A DNA stretch of 64,000 nucleotides from Burkholderia paludis (GCF_000732615.1 NZ_JPGL01000058.1:1-64000), one strand, 5' to 3'. Counted from the stretch's first letter, positions 9,408-18,220 are shown. The notes: generated by a model not told the origin, from the letters alone. Translations and numbers: made by a program.

Positions 9408-9998
9408 TCACGGCAGCGGCCGCAGGGATTCCGGGTCCACCGTGCGGCTCGTTGCGCGCTGTCCGTCGCGCAGGTCCTTGTACCAGAACAGCGCCACCTC
9501 GCCGTCGTGCGGGCCGTCCGCGTACAGCAGGCGATCGTGTCCGCCGAGCACGAAGCCGAAGCGGGCACAGGTACTGCATGCGGCGACGTTGTTCGACTGC
9601 GTTTCCAGCCGCATGAAACCGAATCCATGGCCGCGCGCCCATGCTTCGGCGGCCGCCAGCAGCAGCTGCGCGATGCCGTGCCGCCGGCAGCGGCGCTCGA
9701 CGGCCAGCGCCGCGATCCCGGCCATGCCGTTCCCGCTTTCCCGAATCGTCACGAAGCCGGCGAGCCGGCCGCCCGAGGTCGCACGGAACAGCGCCGTCCT
9801 GCCCGGTGAAGCGCCGTCTCCGCCGGCCGGATCGAAACCGTAATCCTGGTGCAAGACGGGCAGTGCGCGCAGGTCGAGCAGATCCTGGTAGGGCGCATTC
9901 AGCGTCCAGGCGATCTCGAACGAGAAGTCGCAGCCGTCCAGTTCGTCGCCGGTGAGCGCGGCCGCTTGCTCGATGCTGATGTGCTCGGCTTGATCCAT
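9408..9998 (-). CDS. GNAT acetyltransferase related to streptothricin acetyltransferases
   Basis: 196 residues. The C-terminal half carries the GNAT core (VERRCRRHGIAQLLLAAAE) and then RLETQSNNVAAC, FGFVLGGHD and ALFWYKDL, which match the characteristic end of Sat-type streptothricin acetyltransferases. The N-terminal part has the usual acidic segment before YQDLLDL. ATG 9998 follows an AGGAC ribosome site; the open frame upstream to 10211 lacks plausible coding character. Acetylation of streptothricin-like or other amines is inference; the physiological substrate is unknown. Confidence 0.82.
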   Translation of the reverse strand: MDQAEHISIEQAAALTGDELDGCDFSFEIAWTLNAPYQDLLDLRALPVLHQDYGFDPAGGDGASPGRTALFRATSGGRLAGFVTIRESGNGMAGIAALAVERRCRRHGIAQLLLAAAEAWARGHGFGFMRLETQSNNVAACSTCARFGFVLGGHDRLLYADGPHDGEVALFWYKDLRDGQRATSRTVDPESLRPLP

Positions 9999-10383
9999 GT
10001 GTCGATGTCCTGCCTCTGGCGAAATGGTGTGGTCTTGCCCGTGACGCGATCGTCGGCGCGATGCTGCGCGCCGGATCGTATGCTGTTCCGTTCTTCGTGT
10101 TTCGCACCTGCACAATTCGCCGCGAGCGCGAGCGGCACAGTCCGGCTGCGCTGTCGGCCACGGGGCACGGGCCGGCGGCGAGCCGGACGGCGTCGCACGC
10201 GGTTGCGGCACGCCCGCGCCGGCCGGGTGGCGCGGTCAACCGCCTGATTATGCTGGATTTCGGCGCGACTCCGGCCCGATGGCGCCGACCGTGCGCCGGG
10301 TCGACGCTGCGGTGTCGCCACCGATCGCCTGTGGATGAAAGACGACAGGAACCCGAATAATTGTTTACCGTTTGGTAACAACT

Positions 10384-10407
10384 CGATATATTTCGTCAGA
10401 TATATCG
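10384..10407. promoter_or_regulatory. 24-bp palindrome, copy 1 (perfect arms)
   Basis: CGATATAT (10384-10391) and ATATATCG (10400-10407) are exact inverted repeats with an 8-bp spacer. Flanking T and A extend the dyad to 26 bp. The same arms and spacer recur at 11996 and 22208. It lies 326 bp upstream of the porin start. Confidence 0.7.
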
Positions 10408-10412
10408 AAGGT

Positions 10413-10434
10413 CGTGACGCCGCTTGGCGTCACG
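10413..10434. promoter_or_regulatory. Perfect 9-bp hairpin next to palindrome 1
   Basis: CGTGACGCC (10413-10421), a GCTT loop, and GGCGTCACG (10426-10434). There is no U-tract on either side, so a terminator is unlikely. It starts 5 bp after the 24-bp palindrome and may be a second operator or a stable 5' end of the porin leader. Confidence 0.55.
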
Positions 10435-10733
10435 TCGTCCATCTGCTCCACGAAAGCCGGAAGAGATTCTGACCTGCATCGCCGGAGCAATACGTCGTCA
10501 CGGCATGCGCAACCGGTGCGCGTGTTTCGCGACGCGGCAACCGGAGCGGCCGCCCGACGGCACGCCGCTTCAGCAAGCCCACCCAGGCATCGACACGAAA
10601 CATCGTGCGTACGCATGAGGGGTCGGTGCGTCTGCCGGTCCGGGCTTGTGTTCGTTCGTCCAGCGTTTTTCGTCAACACGCCGCGCGCTCTGCCGCGACG
10701 CAGGCGCGTGCGCCCACAACAAAAGGAAAAAGC

Positions 10734-11897
10734 ATGAAAAAGACCATCGTGGCCGCGGCCGCACTCGGGATGTTCGGCACTGCTGCGCAAGCGCAAAGCA
10801 GCGTCACGCTGTACGGGCTGATCGACGCGGGCGTCACGTATGCGAACAAGGTCGCGGCGACGGGCGGGCACGGCAAGCTCGTCAAGTACGGCGACGGCGT
10901 GGCGTCGGGCAGCCGCTGGGGCATTCGCGGCACCGAGGATCTCGGCGGCGGGCTGAAGGCGCTGTTCGTGCTCGAAAACGGCTTCAGCAGCGGCGACGGC
11001 ACGATCGGCCAGGGCGGCGCGCTGTTCGGCCGCCAGGCGTTCGTCGGCCTGTCGAAGAACGGGATCGGCTCGCTGACGTTCGGCCGCCAGTACTCGTTCT
11101 CGACCGACTACATCGGCGCGAACTATTCGATGGGCAGCCAGACGCCGGCCGGCAACTATGCGTATCACATCAACGATCTCGACCAGCTGACGTCGAGCCG
11201 CATCAACAACGCGGTGAAATTCCAGAGCGCGAACTTCGCGGGCTTCACGTTCGGCGCGCTGTACGGCTTCTCGAACTCGACGCAGTTCGCGGGCACGCCG
11301 ACCACGACCGGCGCGAACGGCTCGCAGGGTTCGTCGAGCGCGTACAGCTTCGGCGCGAACTACGCGCAAGGGCCGTTCGGCATCGGCGCCGCGTACACGA
11401 ACATCCGCTTCCCGAACGGCGCGTCGCCCGCATTCGGCGTGAGCATCGCGAACGTCAACACGTACGGGCTGCGCGACCTCGAGACGGTCGGCGTCGGCGC
11501 GCGCTACGCGATCGCCGCGGGTCTCGTGTGGGCGAACTGGACGCATACGAAGTTCGCGCCGCTGTCGGGCGAATCGTCGAAGCTGAACAACTACGAAATC
11601 GGCGGCCGCTATGCGTTCACGCCGGCGCTGAGCGGCGGGCTCGGCTACACGTTCTCGAAGCTCGACGGCCGTTATGACGGCAAGTGGCACCAGGTCAATG
11701 CCGCGGTCGACTATGCCTTGTCGAAGCGCACGGACGTGTACGTGAGCGCGGCGTACCAGAAGGCGTCGGGCAGCAACACGATCAACGGGCGCGCGACGCC
11801 GGTGCAGGCCGAGATCGGCTCGTCGGGGTCGTTCATCGGCAACGCCGGCGCGAACACGCAGCTCGTCACGCGGATCGGCCTGCGCCACAAGTTCTGA
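10734..11897 (+). CDS. Gram-negative outer-membrane porin (OmpC-type)
   Basis: 387 residues. A classic signal peptide (MKKTIVAAAALGMFGTAAQA) is followed by the first strand SSVTLYGLIDAGVTY, typical of betaproteobacterial general porins. PEFG-like segments, the SRWGIRGTEDLGGGL turn and a terminal phenylalanine (RIGLRHKF) needed for Bam recognition are present. The protein forms a trimeric 16-strand diffusion channel. Start ATG 10734 follows AAAAGGAAAA. The M24 peptidase gene follows, and both genes are preceded by the same 24-bp palindrome. Confidence 0.94.
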   Translation: MKKTIVAAAALGMFGTAAQAQSSVTLYGLIDAGVTYANKVAATGGHGKLVKYGDGVASGSRWGIRGTEDLGGGLKALFVLENGFSSGDGTIGQGGALFGRQAFVGLSKNGIGSLTFGRQYSFSTDYIGANYSMGSQTPAGNYAYHINDLDQLTSSRINNAVKFQSANFAGFTFGALYGFSNSTQFAGTPTTTGANGSQGSSSAYSFGANYAQGPFGIGAAYTNIRFPNGASPAFGVSIANVNTYGLRDLETVGVGARYAIAAGLVWANWTHTKFAPLSGESSKLNNYEIGGRYAFTPALSGGLGYTFSKLDGRYDGKWHQVNAAVDYALSKRTDVYVSAAYQKASGSNTINGRATPVQAEIGSSGSFIGNAGANTQLVTRIGLRHKF

Positions 11898-11922
11898 TCG
11901 GCCGCGCCGGGCGCGAACATGA

Positions 11923-11951
11923 GCGGGCGCTCCCGGCGGGGCGCCCGCTTT
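11923..11951 (+). terminator. Probable rho-independent terminator of the porin
   Basis: GCGGGCGC (11923-11930) pairs perfectly with GCGCCCGC (11941-11948), followed by only a short TTT run. It starts 26 bp after the porin stop. Confidence 0.6.
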
Positions 11952-11995
11952 GCCATGAAGCAACGGAAAACGCGACCCGGCGCCGGTTCACGAAA

Positions 11996-12019
11996 CGATA
12001 TATTCTTTCGGATATATCG
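11996..12019. promoter_or_regulatory. 24-bp palindrome, copy 2 (perfect arms)
   Basis: CGATATAT and ATATATCG arms with spacer TCTTTCGG, 42 bp upstream of the TTG start of the M24 peptidase gene. The position fits an operator overlapping that gene's promoter. Confidence 0.7.
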
Positions 12020-12061
12020 AAACGACGGACGACGCACCTTCACCCCCACGGGAGCACCATC

Positions 12062-12721
12062 TTGAATTCGACGCACCGAGAAGCCGTCGGCGAAGCCTTT
12101 TCGCTCGACGCGATGCAGCATGCAAGAACCATGACCTGGGAGGCCGTCGACGCGATCGCCGCGGGCGTCCGGCCGGGCATGCGGGAATCGGAGGCCAACG
12201 CACTCGGGCTGCGCGTCCTCGGGGAACTCGGGATGGATCGCATCTGGCATCCGGTTCTGGTCCGCTTCGGCGAGAACACGCTGAAGAAGTTCAACGAGCG
12301 TTCGACCGGCGACCCGGTGCTCGCGGACGACGACATCTTCTTCATCGATCTCGGCGCGGTATGGGCGAAGCACGAGGGCGATGCGGGCGCGACCTTCGTC
12401 TGCGGCGACGACCCCGACATGCGCGCGTGCGCCGACGCCGCGAAGGCGATCTACGCCGAGGTCGAGCACCACTGGCGCACCACCGGCTGCGCCGGCATCG
12501 CGCTGTACGAATTCGCCGCGCAACGCGCCGACGCGCACGGCTTCCGGCTGAACGTCGACATCAAGGGGCACCGCGTCAGCGATTTTCCGCACGCGATCTA
12601 CAAGGCCGGCAACCTCGGCGATTTCGACGCCGTGCCGGCCGCCGGGCTGTGGATCCTCGAAATCCAGATCGCGCATCCGACGCGGCCGTTCGGCGCGTTC
12701 TACGAGGACCTGCTCGTATAA
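12062..12721 (+). CDS. M24-family metallopeptidase-like protein (Xaa-Pro aminopeptidase fold), short form
   Basis: 219 residues, pita-bread fold only, without the N-terminal creatinase domain. Candidate metal ligands are Asp in FFIDLGAVW and EGDAGATF, His in IKGHRVSDFPH, Glu in WILEIQI and Glu near the C-terminus (AFYEDLLV). The start is a TTG at 12062, chosen because GGGAG lies 7 bp upstream; the first in-frame ATG (12113) would lose conserved helix residues. The C-terminus stops shortly after the last ligand. Peptidase activity is likely but unproven; a creatinase-like hydrolase is the alternative. Confidence 0.82.
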   Translation: MNSTHREAVGEAFSLDAMQHARTMTWEAVDAIAAGVRPGMRESEANALGLRVLGELGMDRIWHPVLVRFGENTLKKFNERSTGDPVLADDDIFFIDLGAVWAKHEGDAGATFVCGDDPDMRACADAAKAIYAEVEHHWRTTGCAGIALYEFAAQRADAHGFRLNVDIKGHRVSDFPHAIYKAGNLGDFDAVPAAGLWILEIQIAHPTRPFGAFYEDLLV

Positions 12722-12818
12722 GCGCGGGCCGCGCGGCCGAACCGCATCCGGGCGCGGCACGTTGCACCCGGACGTGTGCCGGCCGCGGGGAGGCGCCCGG
12801 CACGGTCCGGCCGTCCCG

Positions 12819-15266
12819 TCAGATGCTGATCGTGACGGGGCCCGCGAGCGGCGTATAGCCGTCGTCGAACAGATACCACGCGTCGTACTGCCCGGACGTC
12901 AGCGTGCTGTTGGCCGTGGACGAGAACAGCAGCGAGCCGCTGCTCTTCGGCAGGTACGCCCACGACTTGTAGCTGCCCTTGGTCGGCTGCGCGCCATGCG
13001 CAAAGATGCCGACCCAGTTCTTCGGGCTGTGATTCCACGGCGGCGCGACGTAGTCGAACCGCAGCGTGCCGAACGTCGAGCCCTGCGCCGCGAGCGACGC
13101 GACGAACTTCCCGCCGGTATTGGCGATCGCCGAATCCGTGAGCAGCGCGCCGGCTTGCGTCTGCACGCAGCCGGCCACGCGGCGCAGGAAGTTCGGATCG
13201 TTCGCGTCGCGGACGCTCGCGTCGTACCAGCCGCCGTCGCCGTACCACGTGACGGCCTGCGTCGCGCCGGCCGCGACGGTGACCGACTGCCGCGCGTTCA
13301 TGCCGTACGCGTTGTCGGTGAGCTGGAACGTCGTCGCGCGCGTGCCGGCGGAGTTGTCGAGCGTGATCTGCACGTTGCCGTTCGCCACGTCGTAGCACAG
13401 GCTGATCTCGCCGGTCGAGCCCGTGTTGCCGGACGAACCGATGTTGCCGCGCAACGTCTGCAGGAAGCCGTTCGGGCCGTAGACGGAGTAGTCGTAGCCG
13501 CCGGCAGTCAGCGGGAGCGAATCCGACAGGGACGTGCACGGGCTCGCACCGGCCGCGATCGTGTAATGCCGGGGGATCGTGCTCGTGCCGTCGACCCACG
13601 CCTGCAGATGCACGCCCGCGGCGCCGGTGTTGGTCATCGTCAGCGACAGCGTGTTGCCGGCGCGGTTGACCTTGCCCTGCACGAAGAACTCGTAGGGCAG
13701 GCGGCAGGCGCTGCTGCGGCCGGCGGTCTGTGCCGGCACGGCGGTGGTGGTCGGGTAGGGGATCAGGACGGCCGGGCCGTTCGGGTTCATGTTGCTCGCC
13801 GGCGGCTGGATCGCGGGAACCGTCTGGTCGGCGTTCGTGAAATCGAACGCCGAGGTCAGGTCGCCGCACACCGCGCGCCGCCACGGCGAGATGTTGGTTT
13901 CCTGGAAGCCGAAGCGCGTCTCCAGGAACCGCACCACCGACGTGTGATCGAAGACCTGCGAATTCACCTTGCCGCCTTTCGACCACGGCGAGATCACGAA
14001 CATCGGCACGCGCGGCCCCAGCCCGATCGGCACGTCGCCGCTCGCGGAACCGTCCGATGCGCCGCCGCCGCTGGCGACGAATTCCGCGGCCGTCGACACG
14101 GTCGACTGCCCGGTGCCGGCGGCGGAACTGGCCGGGACGGCGGGCGGCACGTGATCGAACAGGCCGTCGTTCTCGTCGTACATCACGAGCAGCACCGTGC
14201 TGGCCCAGACCTTCGGGTTCGAGGTCAGCGCATTCAGCACGTTGCTCACGTACCATTCGCCGCCGCTCGCGGCCCACGACGGATGCTCGCAGTACGCGTA
14301 GGGCGCGGCGATCCACGACACTTGCGGCAACGCGTCGTTCGCGACGTCGGCGCGCAACTGGCTGAACAGGTTCGTGTCGTATTCCTTGCCGCCGCCGCTC
14401 GGGTCGATCTGCGTGCCGTTGAGCGCGGGCGCGAGCGGATCGCCGGCGCCGAGGTTCTGGTACTGCTTGAAATTGAGGACGATGTTGTCGCCGTAATTGC
14501 CGTTCCACCACAGCGTGCCGCCGGCGCTGTTCGAGTTGCCGTACGCATGGCCGGCGTCGAGGCCGTTGCCCTTGTCCTGGTAGAACTTCCACGTGACGCC
14601 GGCCGTGTTGAGCCGTTCCGGCAGGGTCGTCCAGCCGGTGCCCGTCATCGTGTTGTCCGTGTACGGCGTATAGCCCGGCACGTTGCCGCAGCACCCGGTC
14701 CACAGATACAGCCGGTTCGGATCGGTCGGCCCGAGCATCGAGCAGTGGTAGTCGTCGCACACCGTGAACGCGCTCGCCAGCGCGTAATAGAACGGAATGT
14801 CGTTCTGCTTGAAGTAGTACATCGTGCCGCTGGTCTTCGCGTCGGCCCAGTTGTCGTAGCGGCCGTTGTTCCATGCGCTGTGCGTGCCGCTCCAGCTGTG
14901 ATCCAGGTCGCCGTAGTAGGTGTCGCCGTTCGCCGTGCCGAAGGGCGGGGTCGGGTTGAACGGGAACACGTAGGACAGCAGCCAGGGCTGGCGCCACACC
15001 GGATATCCGCTCGATATCACGACCGGCCGCGGATCGCCGAAGCCGCGCGCGCCGCCGAGCGTGCCGAGGTAGTGGTCGAACGAGCGGTTTTCCTGCATCA
15101 GGATCACGACGTGCTTCACGTCCTGGATCGTGCCGGTGACGGTGGCCGCCGGAATGGCCTGCGCGCGCGCAATGCTTTCGGGCAGCATGCCCGTGACCGC
15201 GGTGGCGCCGGCGAGCTTCAGCGCATCGGCGAGGAACTGGCGTCGGGTTGTGGGTTTGTTTTGCAT
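12819..15266 (-). CDS. Phosphocholine-specific phospholipase C, Tat-exported
   Basis: 815 residues. The N-terminus TRRQFLADALKLAGATAV is a twin-arginine signal. The phosphoesterase domain begins KHVVILMQENRSFDHYLGTL and contains VMYDENDGLFDHVPPAVP. Two repeats near 580-690 and 720-810 match the PLC C-terminal DUF756 module. Such enzymes hydrolyse phosphatidylcholine and sphingomyelin to phosphocholine outside the cytoplasm. ATG 15266 puts the twin-arginine pair near the N-terminus; the open frame extends upstream through the next gene but in another reading. The neighbouring phosphatase and choX suggest choline scavenging. Confidence 0.92.
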   Translation of the reverse strand: MQNKPTTRRQFLADALKLAGATAVTGMLPESIARAQAIPAATVTGTIQDVKHVVILMQENRSFDHYLGTLGGARGFGDPRPVVISSGYPVWRQPWLLSYVFPFNPTPPFGTANGDTYYGDLDHSWSGTHSAWNNGRYDNWADAKTSGTMYYFKQNDIPFYYALASAFTVCDDYHCSMLGPTDPNRLYLWTGCCGNVPGYTPYTDNTMTGTGWTTLPERLNTAGVTWKFYQDKGNGLDAGHAYGNSNSAGGTLWWNGNYGDNIVLNFKQYQNLGAGDPLAPALNGTQIDPSGGGKEYDTNLFSQLRADVANDALPQVSWIAAPYAYCEHPSWAASGGEWYVSNVLNALTSNPKVWASTVLLVMYDENDGLFDHVPPAVPASSAAGTGQSTVSTAAEFVASGGGASDGSASGDVPIGLGPRVPMFVISPWSKGGKVNSQVFDHTSVVRFLETRFGFQETNISPWRRAVCGDLTSAFDFTNADQTVPAIQPPASNMNPNGPAVLIPYPTTTAVPAQTAGRSSACRLPYEFFVQGKVNRAGNTLSLTMTNTGAAGVHLQAWVDGTSTIPRHYTIAAGASPCTSLSDSLPLTAGGYDYSVYGPNGFLQTLRGNIGSSGNTGSTGEISLCYDVANGNVQITLDNSAGTRATTFQLTDNAYGMNARQSVTVAAGATQAVTWYGDGGWYDASVRDANDPNFLRRVAGCVQTQAGALLTDSAIANTGGKFVASLAAQGSTFGTLRFDYVAPPWNHSPKNWVGIFAHGAQPTKGSYKSWAYLPKSSGSLLFSSTANSTLTSGQYDAWYLFDDGYTPLAGPVTISI

Positions 15267-15310
15267 GATCGTTGTCTGTCGTGGATGGCCGGCCCTGGGG
15301 CCTGCGTCGG

Positions 15311-15571
15311 TCAGTGGCACGCGCTCGCGCAGTGAAGGACCGGCGTGGACGCCGAGCCCGGTGCGGCCGCGCGCGCGGCCGCCACGCCGGCGGCCGCGCC
15401 CGGGTCGCCGTCGCCGCAAGCGGCCAGCGCGCACAGGAGCGCGATCGCGAAGACGCCGCGCCAGTGCGGAGCGCGGCCTGCCGGCCGGCGCGACTTGACG
15501 ACATGCTTTCGATCCGATTCGAATCGGATTCCTGAATGATTGAGACTGTTGCTGCACGTTCCGTATTTCAT
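15311..15571 (-). CDS. Small putative lipoprotein encoded directly upstream of phospholipase C
   Basis: 86 residues. ATG 15571 has a strong ribosome site (GGAGG, 6 bp spacing). A long basic N-region of about 38 residues precedes the hydrophobic stretch GVFAIALLCALAAC, whose LAAC is a lipobox. The tail is Ala/Pro-rich and ends in a two-cysteine motif (LHCASACH). The gene lies 44 bp upstream of the phospholipase on the same strand and probably shares its transcript. I recognise no family. A role as export partner or chaperone of the phospholipase is speculation. The long N-region is odd for a lipoprotein, so a shorter start cannot be excluded. Confidence 0.6.
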   Translation of the reverse strand: MKYGTCSNSLNHSGIRFESDRKHVVKSRRPAGRAPHWRGVFAIALLCALAACGDGDPGAAAGVAAARAAAPGSASTPVLHCASACH

Positions 15572-15615
15572 TGCACCTCCGGACAAGAAATGGACAGCAG
15601 AGGATATTCCCCGAA

Positions 15616-16296
15616 TCAGAACAACTTCATGACAGGCCACCCGCGCATGCCGGCCACGTGTGAAAGCTTCGGGTCGGGATTGGTCGCGACCGGATGCGTG
15701 ACGTAGTCCAGCAGCGGCACGTCGTTGATCGAATCGCTGTAGAAGTAGGTCCGCTCGAAATCCGACGGCGCGTAGCCGAGCGACTCCAGCCATGCGGTCG
15801 TGCGCACGATCTTCCCTTCGCGGAAACTCGGCACGCCCGTGCTGCGGCCGGTGAACGCGCCGCCCGGCGTGCCGTCGTCGGTATCGAGCTCGATACCGAG
15901 CAAGTGCTCTATGCCGAATTCGGCCGCGATCGGCCGCGTGACGAAGACGTTGGTCGCCGTCACGATGCAGCAGAGATCGCCGTTCTCGCGATGCCAGTCG
16001 ACCAGTGCGCGCGCCTGCGGCGTGATCGCCGGCCGGATCACCTCGTCCATGAACCGCGCGTGCCAGCGCTCGAGCACCTTGCGCGGATAGCGGGCGAGCG
16101 GCGCGAGCGTCACGGCGAGATACGCGTCCATGTCGAGGGTGCCGGCCTCGTAGTGCGCGTAGTGCTCGTCGATCAGCGCCACGTGTGCGTCGTCTTCGCG
16201 CCAGCCGACCTGCATGACGAAGCGGTTCCACGCCTGGTCGCTGTCGAGCGGCAGCAGCGTGTGGTCGAGGTCGAACAGCGCGAGATGCTTGTGCAT
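15616..16296 (-). CDS. HAD-superfamily (IB, SerB-like) phosphatase
   Basis: 226 residues. Motif I is ALFDLDHTLLPLDSD, motif II lies in IVTATNVF, and motif III/IV in YFYSDSINDVPLL, the complete HAD set. ATG 16296 follows a CGAGG ribosome site; an upstream ATG at 16323 overlaps the choX stop (ATGA) and is an alternative adding nine residues. No export signal, so it acts in the cytoplasm. Between choX and phospholipase C its most attractive substrate is phosphocholine, by analogy with PchP, but other phosphomonoesters are possible. Confidence 0.85.
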   Translation of the reverse strand: MHKHLALFDLDHTLLPLDSDQAWNRFVMQVGWREDDAHVALIDEHYAHYEAGTLDMDAYLAVTLAPLARYPRKVLERWHARFMDEVIRPAITPQARALVDWHRENGDLCCIVTATNVFVTRPIAAEFGIEHLLGIELDTDDGTPGGAFTGRSTGVPSFREGKIVRTTAWLESLGYAPSDFERTYFYSDSINDVPLLDYVTHPVATNPDPKLSHVAGMRGWPVMKLF

Positions 16297-16319
16297 AGGG
16301 AGTGCCTCGGGTTGCGTGG

Positions 16320-17264
16320 TCATGCGCCGATCCGCTTCTCGATCGCGTCCTTCGCGTTCTTGCCGTCGATGGTCGTGACGCCGTCGAGCCACTTCGACAG
16401 CACGCCGGGGTGCTGCTTCGCCCATTCCTTCGCCACCGCGACCGGATCGGCGTGATTCATGATCGGCACCATCAGCTGGTTCTCCTCGTCGGTCGTGAAC
16501 GTCAGGTTGGTCAGCAGCCGGCCGACGTTCGGGCAGCGTTCGAGATAGCCGGGCGTGACGAGCGTATAGACCTTCGCGGAGCCGTAGTTCGGGCCGAACA
16601 CGCCGTCGCCGCCGTCGAGGTAGGCGATCTTGTAGTTGATGTTCATCGGATGCGGCTCCCACGCGAGGAACACGATCATCCGGTGCTCCTGCACGGCGCG
16701 CGTCACCTGCACCAGCATCCCGGCCTCGCTCGATTCGACCAGCTTGAAGCCGCCCAGCCCGAACTCGTTCCGGTCGATCATCCGCTGGATCAGCGCGTTG
16801 CCGTTGTTGCCGGCGCCGATCCCGTAGATCTTGCCGTCGAGCTGGTCGCGGAACCTGGCGATATCGGCAAAGCCGCGGAGGCCCTTGTCCGCCGCGTATT
16901 GCGGCACGGCCAGCGTGTAGCGCGCGCCGACCAGGTTGGGCTGCGGCAACTGGTGCACGGCGCCGGCGTCGACGAACGGCTTCACCGTCGGCGTCATGCT
17001 CGGATCCCAGTAGCCGAGGAATGCGTCGATCTGCGCCTTCTTCACGCCGGCCAGGACGATCGGCGGCGAGGCGATCGTCTTGGTCGCCTCGTAACCGAGC
17101 CCTTCCAGCAGCATCATCGCGACCCCGGTGGTGGCCGCGATATCGCTCCAGCCGACGTCGCCGAGCGTCACCTTCCTGCAGACGTCGGCCTCCGACGCGT
17201 GAACGGGGGCCGTTGCCAGCGCCGCCAGCAACGTGGCGGACAACATCCATGCCTTCTTCATCAT
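16320..17264 (-). CDS. choX: Choline/betaine ABC transporter substrate-binding protein (ChoX-type)
   Basis: 314 residues, signal peptide ending PVHASEADVC. The body has the OpuAC-type features of choline-binding proteins: GDVGWSDIAATT, DAFLGYWDPSMTP, and the aromatic-rich AWEPHPMNINYKIAYLDGG that forms a quaternary-ammonium aromatic box. No permease or ATPase gene is adjacent, so it presumably docks on a choline permease elsewhere. It is the first gene of the minus-strand group choX-phosphatase-lipoprotein-phospholipase. Its own upstream region (17265-17495) is AT-rich. Confidence 0.88.
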   Translation of the reverse strand: MMKKAWMLSATLLAALATAPVHASEADVCRKVTLGDVGWSDIAATTGVAMMLLEGLGYEATKTIASPPIVLAGVKKAQIDAFLGYWDPSMTPTVKPFVDAGAVHQLPQPNLVGARYTLAVPQYAADKGLRGFADIARFRDQLDGKIYGIGAGNNGNALIQRMIDRNEFGLGGFKLVESSEAGMLVQVTRAVQEHRMIVFLAWEPHPMNINYKIAYLDGGDGVFGPNYGSAKVYTLVTPGYLERCPNVGRLLTNLTFTTDEENQLMVPIMNHADPVAVAKEWAKQHPGVLSKWLDGVTTIDGKNAKDAIEKRIGA

Positions 17265-17495
17265 GTTGGTCTCCTAAGCAAGTGCGGATCGTACTGCCTG
17301 AATGGTATGACGATTGAACTGACTGACCGGATGAAACAAACGAACTCGGGTCTGGCTTTGTATTTTTTCGTACCGTATATTAGAAAACACAAAATCGCAA
17401 CATCGCACAAAAATACAACCTGCCGGTCGCCGGATGCGGCCGGCGGGCCGCACTTCACCGGATGGGCAAATCAGGTCAAGCCAAGGAGGCCCCGA

Positions 17496-18176
17496 ATGAT
17501 CAGCCAGATGGAAATCGTTTCCCGCCTGTTGCTGGCGGCATTGCTCGGCAGCATCGTCGGCATCGAGCGCGAGCGCCTGTCGTGGGCGGCCGGGTTGCGC
17601 ACGCATATGCTGGTGGCGGTGGGCGCCGCGCTCGTGATGGTCGTGTCGGCGTTCGGCTTCGCCGATATCCAGAACGCGCGGAACGTGTCGCTGGACCCGT
17701 CGCGCGTGGCCGCGCAGGTCGTGTCGGGCATCGGCTTCCTCGGCGCCGGGTCGATCATGCTGCGCGGCGAGATCATCCGCGGCCTGACGACGGCGGCGAG
17801 CCTGTGGGTCGTCGCGGCGGTCGGGCTGGCCGTGGGCGGCGGCATGTACGTGGCCGCGATCGCGGCCACGGCGATCGTGCTCGCGATCCTGGCCGGCCTG
17901 AAGCCGATCGAGAAGCGCTTCTTCGCCACGCGGCAGCGCTGGGGCGTGCGCATCCTCGCGTGCCGCGGCGCCGTGAAGCTGACGTCGCTGCAGGCGATGC
18001 CAGGCATCGACGCGGCGCGCATCGTGCAGTTCGTGATCGAGCGGGACGACGCCGCGCCCGACGACGACCGTATCCACCTGGTGTTCGCAAAGATGACGAG
18101 CAGCGAGTTCCAGGCGGTGCGTCAATCCCTGCAGACCCTCGTCGGCATCAAAAAGATGGAAGAGAGCGCAGCGTAG
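17496..18176 (+). CDS. MgtC/SapB-family inner membrane protein
   Basis: 226 residues. Four to five membrane helices occupy the first 140 residues with family motifs LLGSIVGIERE, GLRTHMLVAVGAA and GIGFLGAGSIM. The C-terminal 80 residues form a cytoplasmic ACT-like domain. MgtC-type proteins modulate the F1Fo ATPase or magnesium/phosphate homeostasis in intracellular pathogens, but many members such as SapB lack a proven role. The start has an AAGGAGG ribosome site (17483-17489). It diverges from choX; the regulator gene follows after 44 bp. Confidence 0.88.
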   Translation: MISQMEIVSRLLLAALLGSIVGIERERLSWAAGLRTHMLVAVGAALVMVVSAFGFADIQNARNVSLDPSRVAAQVVSGIGFLGAGSIMLRGEIIRGLTTAASLWVVAAVGLAVGGGMYVAAIAATAIVLAILAGLKPIEKRFFATRQRWGVRILACRGAVKLTSLQAMPGIDAARIVQFVIERDDAAPDDDRIHLVFAKMTSSEFQAVRQSLQTLVGIKKMEESAA

Positions 18177-18220
18177 ACAGCCGTTCGAATACCATTGACG
18201 AATATTTTCGGGGACAAGTC

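Larger units (their letters stand above)
9999..10733. other. 735-bp intergenic region upstream of the porin
   Basis: No convincing gene. It contains the divergent promoters for the acetyltransferase and porin. Near 10369-10434 it holds a dense cluster of inverted repeats: a short TACC/GGTA dyad, the 24-bp CGATATAT palindrome and a perfect 9-bp hairpin. The remaining 300 bp to the porin start is GC-rich and would be an unusually long 5' leader if transcription starts at the palindrome. Confidence 0.6.

Noticed and set aside
10372..10737. A 121-residue plus-strand frame in the porin leader
   Set aside because: It runs through three inverted repeats, has no ribosome site and no protein-like composition; the region is better read as regulatory.
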